A stretch of 8,125 nt of DNA from an uncultured Clostridia bacterium (GCA_947175655.1 CAMWNQ010000076.1:1-8125); one strand, 5' to 3'; numbered from the stretch's first letter, positions 1-6,800 are shown. A program made the numbers and translations. The notes: a model not told the origin generated them from the sequence alone.

Positions 1-1
1 A

Positions 2-7
2 TATAAT
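2..7 (+). promoter_or_regulatory. Possible -10 box (TATAAT) for the gene at 29
   Basis: A perfect TATAAT lies at the left edge, and its start site would fall near position 14, giving a very short leader that begins at the ribosome binding site. The -35 element would lie outside the window, so the promoter cannot be confirmed. In DNA this AT-rich, a lone TATAAT may be chance. Confidence 0.35.
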
Positions 8-28
8 TGCTTTAAGAGGTGTTTTTTT

Positions 29-874
29 ATGCTTTCTACATCAGATGTTACAAAACTTTATTTTAAGAAAAATTTCATAATTTTTTTCCCAGTTGCCTTG
101 ATTCTTTCTATAGTAGCAATAGTTCTTTGTCTGACTGTTTTCAATGGAAAAAATCTTATTGCTTTTATTTTGCTTAGTGTTGTACTTATTGCATTGTCTT
201 TTGCTGTACCGATGATTCTTGCAAAGGCAGATGAAAAAAAAGGAAAACTTTCCGCAGAAATTTTTCGTTCTGAGGGTTTCACTAAAAGTTTCTGTGAATC
301 GTATCGTCAGGCATATATTGACAGTTGCAAAAATCCATTTCCGGCTCATATTATTTTATGTGCATCATATTATGGAAAAGCCGGTGAACATAATTCAGCG
401 AATATGCTTCTTAACCGCCTTGATATAAAAAAGCTCAGTGGTGAATGTAAATTTGTATATTGTCTTGAAAAGCTTATGGCGTGTGGTAAGACTGGTGACT
501 GGAGTGAAGGTGAAGATATAAGAAACGATAATATCAAATTTATTCAGAACTATATGCAAGGGAAAAAAAGTCCAGAATATAAAGTTCAGATGTATATTTC
601 TCTTGCACTTATTGACTGTGCATACAAGCATTATGCTGACGCTTTCGGACTTCTTAATTTTGGATACAAGCCTTCTGGAAAGAATGATACAAATTTCCTT
701 CATATACTTATAACAGCAATATATATATATGCTAAAATGGGTGATTCAAATAATATTGATACTGCCGTAAAGAATGCTCAGATATTTCTTTCAAAGTTCA
801 ATGAATTTGAATATCCGTGGTGTAAGAGTTACTACGAAAATCTTATTATAAATGCATCAAATGGAAAATTATAA
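29..874 (+). CDS. Membrane-anchored protein of unknown function, TPR-like helical cytoplasmic part
   Basis: I do not recognise this 281-residue protein. The start is supported by an AAGAGGTG ribosome binding site at 14-21, seven bases before the ATG. Two hydrophobic stretches at about residues 15-38 and 42-65 form a membrane hairpin with a very short turn (NGKN). A charged KADEKKGK segment follows, suggesting by the positive-inside rule that both ends lie in the cytoplasm. Residues 75-281 look mainly helical, with repeated aromatic and alanine positions (SYRQAYIDSCK, CASYYGKAGEHNSANMLL, CAYKHYADAFGLL, YIYAKMGDSNNIDTAVKNA) in the style of degenerate TPR repeats, which usually serve as protein docking surfaces. 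I see no catalytic motif. The gene appears monocistronic to its right, ending at a hairpin terminator five bases after the stop. The coding call is firm; the fold is inferred and the function is unknown. Confidence 0.85.
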   Translation: MLSTSDVTKLYFKKNFIIFFPVALILSIVAIVLCLTVFNGKNLIAFILLSVVLIALSFAVPMILAKADEKKGKLSAEIFRSEGFTKSFCESYRQAYIDSCKNPFPAHIILCASYYGKAGEHNSANMLLNRLDIKKLSGECKFVYCLEKLMACGKTGDWSEGEDIRNDNIKFIQNYMQGKKSPEYKVQMYISLALIDCAYKHYADAFGLLNFGYKPSGKNDTNFLHILITAIYIYAKMGDSNNIDTAVKNAQIFLSKFNEFEYPWCKSYYENLIINASNGKL

Positions 875-878
875 TATG

Positions 879-908
879 AAAAACAGGCTGTTTTGAGAGC
901 CTGTTTTT
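879..908 (+). terminator. Intrinsic terminator, probably bidirectional
   Basis: An 11-bp perfect stem (AAAAACAGGCT at 879-889 with AGCCTGTTTTT at 898-908) encloses an eight-base loop, GTTTTGAG. The stem begins five bases after the stop codon of the gene at 29-874 and its right arm runs into T residues. Read on the minus strand, the same stem also ends in a run of five T, so it can serve the convergent lipoprotein gene whose stop codon is at 921. Confidence 0.9.
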
Positions 909-920
909 TATTTTTATATA

Positions 921-1394
921 TTATGGCAGTGATATTAATCCTGCTATATCAGGGTTGGGGTCAAGTTTGCTGTCATAGAAAAGCCCGTCTTCAGTTTGGA
1001 TAAATATATAAGCCAGATTTTCTGATGAATGGTCAAGTATTATTTTTATATCTTCTAATCCATCATTGTTTACATCTTCTGTTAAAACGTTTTTTATTTT
1101 ATAACCATTTATTATACCAGTGAACTGATACAGAATATTATTGTCTTCATCAGTTAAATATGCAACAGCGTACGGATGATGAGCTTCAATATATCCTGTA
1201 GTAATATTTACGTTTCCCCAGAAATGCAAATTAACCGGATATGATTTTATATCAGATAGTTCGTGATTTTTTATGTTATCTATAATGCTTGTTTCATATT
1301 CATAACTGTCAGAAACAGATATATTTTCATTTTCTTGACAGGCAGTAGATGTCATTATAAGTAATATTGTTGTCAGAAGTAGTAGCTTGTTCAT
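921..1394 (-). CDS. Small predicted lipoprotein with a calcium-loop-like motif
   Basis: This 157-residue protein begins with a typical lipoprotein signal: MNK, a leucine-rich core (residues 4-14) and a lipobox STAC with the lipidated cysteine at residue 19. The mature part should therefore be anchored on the outer face of the membrane. Residues 107-115 read DVNNDGLED, a DxNxDGxxD loop like the calcium sites of EF-hand, dockerin and VCBS/FG-GAP-type repeats; one loop alone does not assign a family. The surrounding sequence (YAVAYLTDEDNNILYQFTG, EDIKIILDHSSE) looks beta-rich. The ATG has an AGAAAGGA ribosome binding site (about 1401-1408) and starts only 13 bp after the lysR stop, which overlaps that site, so the two are probably co-transcribed. 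The ligand or partner is unknown. Transcription likely ends at the hairpin at 879-908. Confidence 0.85.
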   Translation of the reverse strand: MNKLLLLTTILLIMTSTACQENENISVSDSYEYETSIIDNIKNHELSDIKSYPVNLHFWGNVNITTGYIEAHHPYAVAYLTDEDNNILYQFTGIINGYKIKNVLTEDVNNDGLEDIKIILDHSSENLAYIFIQTEDGLFYDSKLDPNPDIAGLISLP

Positions 1395-1407
1395 AGATTT
1401 TCCTTTC

Positions 1408-2277
1408 TTATTTTATATTGTTGGTATACTTACGCAGAAAATTAAAAAAGTCCTCAACGTTTTTATTATCAGCTTTATTGTGATTGCAAGTAAAAAGTAT
1501 ATCTCTTTTGCATACTGTATCAGATACTTCAAGAAGAAGAACATTATCGCCCTCCAGTTTTCCCCAAGTATGTTCAGGCCAGAATCCTATTCCGAGATTT
1601 GCACCTATCATATTTTTTACTGCTGTAGGATTATCACTTTCAAATATAATTGTAGGCTGAAATCCCACACTCTGACAGATTTTATCACAAATCCATCTTA
1701 ACTGTCTTGAACCCAGAAGACTTATAAAGCCCTCATCCTTTACATCTTCAAGACTTATCGTTTTCATATTCCTATATTTTTCATTGTTGGGAACAGCGAG
1801 ATATATTTTTTCAGTATAGATAAACTTATCCTTTGCAGAATTTTCGGGGAATTTATAAAACATTTTTGTTGTTATTCCTATATCATACAAATCACTTTCA
1901 GTATTCTGGAAAAGCTGGAAATTTATATTTTTATGATTATTTTTATATTCTATAATTGCTTCAGTGATGAGGGTAGAACCAGCGAGTACATTAAGATGTA
2001 TAGTTTCATTTTCAAGTTTTATTTTTGTCTGTAACTGATTTGGAATATCTTCAAGTTCAGATATAAGAGGTTCAAGTTTTTCTTTCATAAATTTTCCGTA
2101 TTCTGTAAGAATAATATTTCTTCCCTTATGTGTAAACAGAGGAATTCCGAGTTCATCTTCAAATTTATGTATAGATTTGGTAAGTGCAGGCTGTGCTATG
2201 TGAAGCTTTTTTGCACTTTTTGTTATATGCTGGCTCTCAGCGACCTCAAGAAAATATTTAATTTGCATAAAATCCAT
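1408..2277 (-). CDS. LysR-family transcriptional regulator
   Basis: A LysR-type regulator of 289 residues, a normal length for the family. Residues 4-63 form the winged helix-turn-helix: the pattern FLEVAESQHITKSAKKLHIAQPALTKSIHKFE, split around S15 to E41, has the family's conserved A-x-x-L-x-I-x-Q-P-A-L-x-x-x-I core, followed by ELGIPLF and the wing (R-x-I-x-L-T-x-x-G). Residues from about 90 to 285 form the effector-binding domain, including the late GIGFWPEHTW segment. I place the start at 2277, not at the in-frame ATG at 2340, because AAGGAG at 2287-2292 lies nine bases upstream, the HTH begins just after it, and the promoter -35 box overlaps 2340. It shares a transcript with the lipoprotein at 921-1394 and is divergent from the SemiSWEET gene, its likely target. 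Such regulators usually act as tetramers that respond to a small molecule; the effector here is unknown. Confidence 0.95.
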   Translation of the reverse strand: MDFMQIKYFLEVAESQHITKSAKKLHIAQPALTKSIHKFEDELGIPLFTHKGRNIILTEYGKFMKEKLEPLISELEDIPNQLQTKIKLENETIHLNVLAGSTLITEAIIEYKNNHKNINFQLFQNTESDLYDIGITTKMFYKFPENSAKDKFIYTEKIYLAVPNNEKYRNMKTISLEDVKDEGFISLLGSRQLRWICDKICQSVGFQPTIIFESDNPTAVKNMIGANLGIGFWPEHTWGKLEGDNVLLLEVSDTVCKRDILFTCNHNKADNKNVEDFFNFLRKYTNNIK

Positions 2278-2282
2278 AATTG

Positions 2283-2298
2283 ATAACTCCTTAGTTAT
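2283..2298 (-). promoter_or_regulatory. Inverted repeat in the lysR leader enclosing the Shine-Dalgarno sequence
   Basis: On the minus strand ATAACT-AAGG-AGTTAT forms a perfect 6-bp inverted repeat with a four-base centre. It sits about 8-23 bases into the predicted lysR transcript and contains the AAGGAG ribosome binding site. It could be an RNA hairpin displaying the SD in its loop, or a second DNA site for the regulator. The stem is AU-rich and weak. Confidence 0.4.
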
Positions 2299-2311
2299 GA
2301 TTTCTATAAAT

Positions 2312-2340
2312 ATTATATATTGGACATTATCATTTGTCAA
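2312..2340 (-). promoter_or_regulatory. Consensus promoter of lysR
   Basis: On the minus strand the -35 box is TTGACA (2335-2340), followed by a 17-base spacer and the -10 box TATAAT (2312-2317). Both hexamers and the spacing match the sigma-A/sigma-70 consensus exactly. The predicted start is near 2305, leaving a leader of about 28 nt. A promoter this strong for a regulator fits repression by its own product. Confidence 0.85.
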
Positions 2341-2349
2341 TGATATAAT
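2321..2349 (+). promoter_or_regulatory. Promoter of the SemiSWEET gene, extended -10
   Basis: The -35 box TGGACA (2321-2326, one mismatch) is followed after 17 bases by TATAAT (2344-2349). TGA immediately before it completes an extended -10 (TGnTATAAT). Transcription should start near 2356, giving a 40-nt leader. It interleaves with the divergent lysR promoter, so RNA polymerase cannot occupy both at once. Confidence 0.85.
2328..2345. promoter_or_regulatory. Candidate operator: 18-bp palindrome between lysR and SemiSWEET
   Basis: TATCATT-TGTC-AATGATA is a perfect 7-bp inverted repeat with a four-base centre. It covers the whole -35 box of lysR and reaches the first bases of the SemiSWEET -10 box. 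It differs from the usual T-N11-A LysR spacing, but its position between regulator and neighbour makes it the best site for LysR binding or for another repressor. Confidence 0.5.
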
Positions 2350-2395
2350 ATAAGAGCAAAAGAAATTTATATTAAAATCAAAGGAGTTATTTATT

Positions 2396-2665
2396 ATGAC
2401 TGAAATGCTTGAAATTATTATGCTTGTATGCTTTGGACTTTCTTGGCCTATGTCTCTTGTTAAGAATGTAAAGGCAAGAACAGCAAAAACTATGAGTCTT
2501 CCTTTTACTTTACTTATTATAACAGGATATATTGCCGGAATTACTGCAAAGATTTTTTCACATCAGGTTAATTTTGTATTGATTGCATACTTGCTTAATC
2601 TTGCTATTGTCTCACTTAATGTAGTTGTTTATTTTGTAAACAGAAGGTACGACAAAATAGCATAA
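2396..2665 (+). CDS. PQ-loop / SemiSWEET-type small membrane transporter
   Basis: This 89-residue protein has three hydrophobic segments at about residues 4-18, 34-53 and 58-82, the size and layout of a bacterial SemiSWEET. Those proteins work as dimers and move sugars across the membrane by facilitated transport. The first helix ends in GLSWPMSLVKNVKARTAKTMSLP, split here as GLSWPMS (WP in place of the PQ signature) and the basic loop KARTAKTMS, which fits the PQ-loop motif with its following S-L-x-F pattern. The start is supported by AAAGGAG at 2380-2386, nine bases before the ATG, and by the strong promoter at 2321-2349. It is divergent from a LysR gene, the usual arrangement for a regulator and its target. 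The substrate cannot be read from the sequence; a vitamin or amino-acid PQ-loop role is a less likely alternative. Confidence 0.85.
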   Translation: MTEMLEIIMLVCFGLSWPMSLVKNVKARTAKTMSLPFTLLIITGYIAGITAKIFSHQVNFVLIAYLLNLAIVSLNVVVYFVNRRYDKIA

Positions 2666-2671
2666 ATAATA

Positions 2672-2684
2672 GTGCAGTATGCAC
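2672..2684 (+). other. Short hairpin just after the SemiSWEET stop
   Basis: GTGCA-GTA-TGCAC forms a 5-bp stem with a three-base loop six bases after the stop codon. It is followed by an A run, not a T run, so it is not a standard intrinsic terminator in either direction. It might protect the 3' end of the mRNA, or be chance. Confidence 0.25.
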
Positions 2685-2722
2685 AAAAAAATATACTTTA
2701 TATAAATATTCACTGGCAGATT

Positions 2723-2754
2723 ATTGTACAATATGACAAAATTCGTCAAAATTC
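2723..2754 (+). promoter_or_regulatory. Palindrome and helix-phased tandem repeat upstream of the small RNA promoter
   Basis: ATTGTACAAT (2723-2732) is a perfect 10-bp palindrome. Next to it, CAAAATTC occurs twice (2737-2744 and 2747-2754) with a 10-bp period, one helical turn. The block lies about 57-88 bases before the predicted start at 2811, a usual zone for activator sites. No known regulator is assigned. Confidence 0.35.
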
Positions 2755-2775
2755 AACTTTTTTTTCAAATTAGTA

Positions 2776-2804
2776 TTGACGTATTTTAAAAAATAGTGTA
2801 TAAT
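2776..2804 (+). promoter_or_regulatory. Strong promoter of the candidate small RNA
   Basis: TTGACG (2776-2781, five of six consensus bases), a 17-base spacer and a perfect TATAAT (2799-2804). The predicted start is 2811, which is exactly the first base of a stable 5' hairpin. No credible protein gene follows before the terminator at 2895-2923, so the promoter most likely drives a non-coding RNA. Confidence 0.75.
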
Positions 2805-2810
2805 AATGAC

Positions 2811-2923
2811 AGTGTTAAATAATCTTTTATTTACACTCGTTTTGTTGTCTCCTTTCTTTTGTTCTACACATATTTTATTTTGATTTTATTTTTTAAGGCA
2901 GAGTTTTAATCTCTGCCTTTTTT
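2811..2923 (+). ncRNA. Candidate small regulatory RNA (about 113 nt) with an anti-Shine-Dalgarno segment
   Basis: Three parts follow one another. First, a 5' hairpin begins at the predicted start: AGTG (2811-2814) pairs with CACT (2834-2837) and, after one bulged T, TAAATAA (2816-2822) pairs with TTATTTA (2827-2833) around a TCTT loop. Second, a G-poor, CU-rich linker (2838-2894) should stay unpaired and contains TCTCCTTTCTTTT at 2848-2860, the complement of a strong SD region. Third, a terminator hairpin with a T tail at 2895-2923 gives a defined 3' end. This is the layout of base-pairing small RNAs that block translation initiation, such as CU-rich Firmicute examples like RsaE and LhrC. It matches no family I can name. 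It could instead arise as a 3' UTR product of the SemiSWEET mRNA, which has no terminator of its own before this one. Confidence 0.6.
2895..2923 (+). terminator. Intrinsic terminator of the small RNA unit
   Basis: A perfect 9-bp stem (AAGGCAGAG at 2895-2903 with CTCTGCCTT at 2911-2919) has a seven-base loop, TTTTAAT, and continues into T residues, giving six T in a row after CTCTGCC. On the minus strand the tail is mostly A, so it acts on rightward transcripts: the small RNA and any SemiSWEET read-through. It may only weakly stop the convergent lipoprotein gene that ends at 2935. Confidence 0.85.
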
Positions 2924-2934
2924 CTTTGTATTTA

Positions 2935-3636
2935 TTATTTTTCTGGTTCTTCTTCTGATTCTTTTTGTTTTAGCGGAATGGATTTCCCATCACTGTCATA
3001 AAAAGTGATATTATCGATGTATGTACTGGAATTACTTTCAAGTCCCCATCTCATTATAAGAAAATTTGCGTCTTCCATATCCTTTGACCATTTTTTACCT
3101 GTATCAGCAAGGAGAAATTTAAATATTATATGATGTGCCTGAGAAAATTCCAGATTATATTCTCCTCCGCTGAATTCAGCAAAATTATACCAGTCTTCGT
3201 TCTGGTCAACAGTTCCACCACCTCCACCAATCCAGCCAGCAGCTTTTACTTTGTCACCGTTTTCAGTGATAATAAAATCGTCTGTAACATCAGCATATAA
3301 ATCAAATTCAATGGATTTCACCTTTTCAAGATTTTCAGCATCAAGAAGTTTTACAGCACTTATTTTTATTTTTTGTACTGCTTCTTTTTTTTCCGAGTTT
3401 TCCGGATTAGTGAATTTAAGCATTTTATTTCCTTGAATTTCAGCTAATGAGATTTCACCTTTTATAGAATCATCGTCTGCATCATCAACACTTGCAAAGG
3501 AAATGTCACTGTCATCAAATGTAACAGAATTTACATCAGTTGCTTCAACAGGAACAGGAAGTTTATCTTTACATCCTGTCTGAATCATAGAAATAAGGGA
3601 TAAAGCAATACATATTATTATTTTTTTACTTTTCAT
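2935..3636 (-). CDS. Predicted lipoprotein with a probable beta-sandwich (CBM-like) domain
   Basis: This 233-residue protein starts with MKSKK, a hydrophobic core (residues 6-18) and TGC, with C22 the likely lipidated residue. The -3 position is Q, unusual for a lipobox, so processing is likely but not certain. Residues 23-65 are acidic and low in complexity (DDSD, DDADDDS), probably a surface linker. From about 65 to 215 the sequence alternates beta-type segments (KSIEFDLYADV, AGWIGGGGG, YIDNITFYDSDG). The closing YIDNITF strand and the glycine-rich turn followed by a Trp resemble jelly-roll carbohydrate-binding modules of gut and rumen clostridia; this is resemblance, not assignment. The tail is charged (EEEPEK). 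The ribosome binding site AGGGA (3643-3647) lies inside the upstream small ORF, with which it overlaps by 11 bases, suggesting translational coupling. I see no enzyme motif. Confidence 0.85.
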   Translation of the reverse strand: MKSKKIIICIALSLISMIQTGCKDKLPVPVEATDVNSVTFDDSDISFASVDDADDDSIKGEISLAEIQGNKMLKFTNPENSEKKEAVQKIKISAVKLLDAENLEKVKSIEFDLYADVTDDFIITENGDKVKAAGWIGGGGGTVDQNEDWYNFAEFSGGEYNLEFSQAHHIIFKFLLADTGKKWSKDMEDANFLIMRWGLESNSSTYIDNITFYDSDGKSIPLKQKESEEEPEK

Positions 3637-3724
3637 TTTTTTTCCCTGATTTTGATTTGGATTTTGAAATAAATAATGCTATTCCGGACATTTCCATAAG
3701 TGAAAAAAGTTTTTTTATATTCAT
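3626..3724 (-). CDS. Small ORF of 32 residues, overlapping the lipoprotein start
   Basis: The peptide begins MNIKKLFSLMEMSG, has a short hydrophobic run (IALFIS, residues 15-20) and ends in a basic, serine-lysine tail (KSKSKSGKKNEK). It has the best initiation signals in this unit: AGGAGA at 3731-3736, six bases before the ATG, and a good promoter at 3756-3784. Its stop codon lies inside the lipoprotein gene, giving an 11-base overlap in another frame, which is common for translationally coupled pairs. The single hydrophobic stretch is too short for a firm membrane helix. It could be a functional microprotein or a leader peptide that sets translation of the lipoprotein. I do not recognise the family. 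Confidence 0.55.
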   Translation of the reverse strand: MNIKKLFSLMEMSGIALFISKSKSKSGKKNEK

Positions 3725-3755
3725 AAATATTCTCCTATGTATTATATTATAGCTT

Positions 3756-3784
3756 ATTATAACATTTAGAATTTTAATTGTCCA
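3756..3784 (-). promoter_or_regulatory. Promoter of the small ORF and lipoprotein unit
   Basis: On the minus strand TGGACA (3779-3784) is followed after 17 bases by TATAAT (3756-3761), with TGT before it completing an extended -10. Start is expected near 3749. Two more TATAAT hexamers at 3746-3751 and 3741-3746 lie just downstream but have poorer -35 partners. The -35 and extended -10 are nearly the same as those of the SemiSWEET promoter. Confidence 0.75.
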
Positions 3785-3795
3785 TAGCTGATATA

Positions 3796-3827
3796 ACAAA
3801 AAACAAAAATTACCTTATATATATAAG
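3796..3827 (-). terminator. Weak terminator at the end of mfd
   Basis: On the minus strand the last mfd codons form the palindrome CTTATATATATAAG (3814-3827), followed by GTAATTTTTGTTTTTTG, a T-rich tail interrupted by one G. The stem is short and all A/T but one pair, so termination would be leaky and read-through into the downstream lipoprotein unit is possible. Confidence 0.35.
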
Positions 3828-6800
3828 ATTTACAACTTTTTGCATCATATCAAAAGGTTTTGTTTTTGAGTCAATTTTTACAGAAACATAAGGTTTATTT
3901 ATGCTGTTGAAAGTGACTTTTCCCTTGTATGTCTCTGAAAGAGCAGTTATTTGATTCATATCAAGAGTTTCAACATAGAAATACATCTGACCATTGCGCT
4001 GTACAATTTCACTTATACCGAGTGAAGATGCCTTATTTCTGAGAAGCGATATGTCAATAAGACCTACAACTGATTTGGGAACATCTCCGTAACGGTCAAT
4101 AAGTTCATCAATAAGGTCAGTTTTATCATTATTGTTTTCAATCATCATTATTTTTTTATATACTGATATACGCTGATTGAGACTTGAAATATATTTATCA
4201 GGTATATGTGCATCTATTTGTATATCAACTTTACAGTTTACGATTTTTTCAGGAGTTTCACCCTTTGCCTCTGCAACAGCTTCCGAAAGAAGTTTAAGAT
4301 ACATATCATATCCAACAGCTTCCATTTGTCCGTGTTGTCTTCCTCCAAGAATACTTCCTGCACCTCTGATTTCAAGGTCTCTGAGAGCTATTCTGAAACC
4401 GCTTCCGAACTGTGTAAATTCTCTCATTGCATTGAGTCTTTTTACTGCAACTTCGCTTAAAATTTTATCTTTCTGGAATGTAAAAAATGCATATGCTCTT
4501 CTGTTTGAACGTCCAACACGTCCTCTTAGCTGATAGAGCTGTGAAAGACCAAATCTATCAGAATTTTCTATGATAAGAGTGTTTACATTTGGAACATCAA
4601 CTCCAGTTTCTATTATGGTTGTACATACAAGTATATCAATTTCGTGTTCAACAAGAGAACGCCATATGTCTGACATTTTTTCCTCTTCCATCTGACCGTG
4701 TGCAAAAGCTATTCTGGCATTCGGAAACATCTTTGCAAGTTTGCCTGCACATATTTCTATAGTTTCTACTCTGTTATGTATGTAATATACCTGACCGCCT
4801 CTTTTAAGTTCTCTTGAAATTGCCTGTGCGATTACTCCTTCATTGTATTCTATAACATAAGTCTGTACAGGATGTCTGTCCTGCGGGGGTTCTTCTATTA
4901 CTGACATATCACGTATTCCGCTCATTGCCATATTTAATGTTCTTGGTATTGGTGTTGCCGAAAGGGTAAGAACATCTATGCCAGTAAAAGTTTTCTTGAA
5001 TTTTTCTTTATGTGCCACGCCGAAACGCTGTTCCTCGTCGATTACAGCGAGCCCTAAATCTTTGAAAATAACACTTTTCTGAATAATTTTGTGAGTTCCT
5101 ATCAGTATATCTATCTCGCCTTTTTTTAATTTTGCAAGTATTTCATTTTGCTGTTTCGCGGTTCTGTATCTTGAAAGGAGTTCTATTGTAACAGGAAATC
5201 CTTCAAATCTTCTTAAAGCAGTCTGATAGTGTTGCCAAGCAAGAACCGTTGTTGGAACAAGTATTGCACATTGTTTTCCGCCTAAAACGCATTTCATACA
5301 AGCTCTGAATGCAACTTCTGTCTTTCCGAATCCCACATCACCGCAAAGCAGTCTGTCCATAGGTCTTATGCATTCCATATCTGCTTTTATTTCTTCTATT
5401 GTTCTAAGCTGGTCATCAGTTTCAGCATATGGAAAACGTTTTTCAAAATCATACTGTATTTCATCATCTTTAAAGAACGCAAAACCTTTAGCCTGTTCAC
5501 GCTTGGCATATAACGCTATAAGTTCATCAGCCATATCACGAACTGATTTTTTTACTTTATTTCGTGTTTTCTGCCAGTCATTAGATGAAATCTTATTTAA
5601 TTTTACTCCTGAGTCATCACGTGGACCTATATATTTTGATACCATATCAAGCTGTGTTACTGGAATGTACAATTTATCTTTTCCGGCATACTGTATTGTA
5701 ATATAATCCTTTACAACGTCATCAAATTCCATTTTTCTGATGCCTATAAATCGCCCTATTCCATAATCAGAATGTACAATCAAATCGCCTTCTGCAATAT
5801 CTGCAAGACTTCTTATTTCTTCAGCAGATTTTTTTCTTTTCTTCTTTTTTACTGAATTCAGAGCTTTTCCCTGAGTAATCAGGACTGTTTTATTTTCAAG
5901 ATACTCAAATCCCGCACTGAAACATTTCGGAGTAATATATACTGTTCCTTCTGATATTTCTGAATCTGCTTTAAGTATTTCGCATTTTATTCCCTCTGAT
6001 TCTATATCACTTTTTACAATGGGAAGGGTTTTTTCACTTCCGATAGCAAGAATAATTCTGTATTTTCCGGAGCAGTAATTATCCAAATCATCAAAAAGCT
6101 GTCTCATTTCACCGCTCCAGACTGCTGTCTGAAGACATTCAAAGCTTATAATTTTTTTATATCCTATACGGTCATTACCCTGCATAAAATTCTGGAGATA
6201 TATTTGATTGTATTTTTCCATAATATTCTGAATCTGAGGAAGTTCCATATAATAACCATCAAGACCTTTGCAGAGCTGACCTTCTTCAAGAAGTATTTTT
6301 ACATCTTCATTATGTTGTAATATAACTGATGATGATATTTCAAGAATTTCTGAATATTCTGATATAAATATATTTTTGTCGATATAATCAAATATAGTAA
6401 AGATTTTGTCATATATAAGAGGGTAATATTTCTGTATATTTGCCAGATTTTCACCTGATTCAAGTCTTATAATATCATTTTCGAGATTTTCTTTTACCTT
6501 TTCAGCATTTTTGCTTCGTACTGATTTCATAAGACTTGAAATTTTTTCAATAAGGGAATTTCTGTCATATATTATTTCTGATGCCGGAGAAATTTCAAGT
6601 TTTTCAACCGGTTCTGTACGTCTCTGGGAATCAGTTTCAAAATATGACATACTATCTATTACATCTCCCCAGAGTTCTATTCTTATTGGCATTGAAGACT
6701 GTACAGGAAAAATATCCAGTATAGAGCCTCTTAACGAAAACTGTCCTGCACCTTCAACCATATCACAGTTCTGATATCCGCAGGAAGCAAGTGTATGACA

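Noticed and set aside
1387..1701. Plus-strand open frame antisense to the end of lysR
   Set aside because: It has no initiation signals, and the opposite strand encodes a recognisable effector-binding domain.
2278..2340. In-frame N-terminal extension of the LysR protein to an ATG at 2340
   Set aside because: The extra 21 residues would overlap the lysR promoter and have no ribosome binding site, whereas 2277 has AAGGAG at nine bases and starts just before the HTH.
2806..2883. A 25-codon plus-strand frame (MTVLNNLLF...) inside the candidate small RNA
   Set aside because: It has no ribosome binding site, and its ATG lies upstream of the predicted start at 2811. Its hydrophobic make-up simply follows from a T-rich sequence read as Leu and Phe. 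A leaderless GTG start at 2812 is possible but has no support.
2895..2919. The hairpin read as a strong terminator for the leftward lipoprotein gene
   Set aside because: On the minus strand the sequence after the stem is TTAAAAAATAAAAT, which lacks a T tract; the hairpin fits rightward transcripts much better.
4177..4533. Plus-strand open frames antisense to mfd (4177-4533, 4206-4460, 5368-5706, 6511-6774)
   Set aside because: They lack family features and ribosome binding sites and lie opposite a fully conserved mfd sequence; they are shadows of the real gene.
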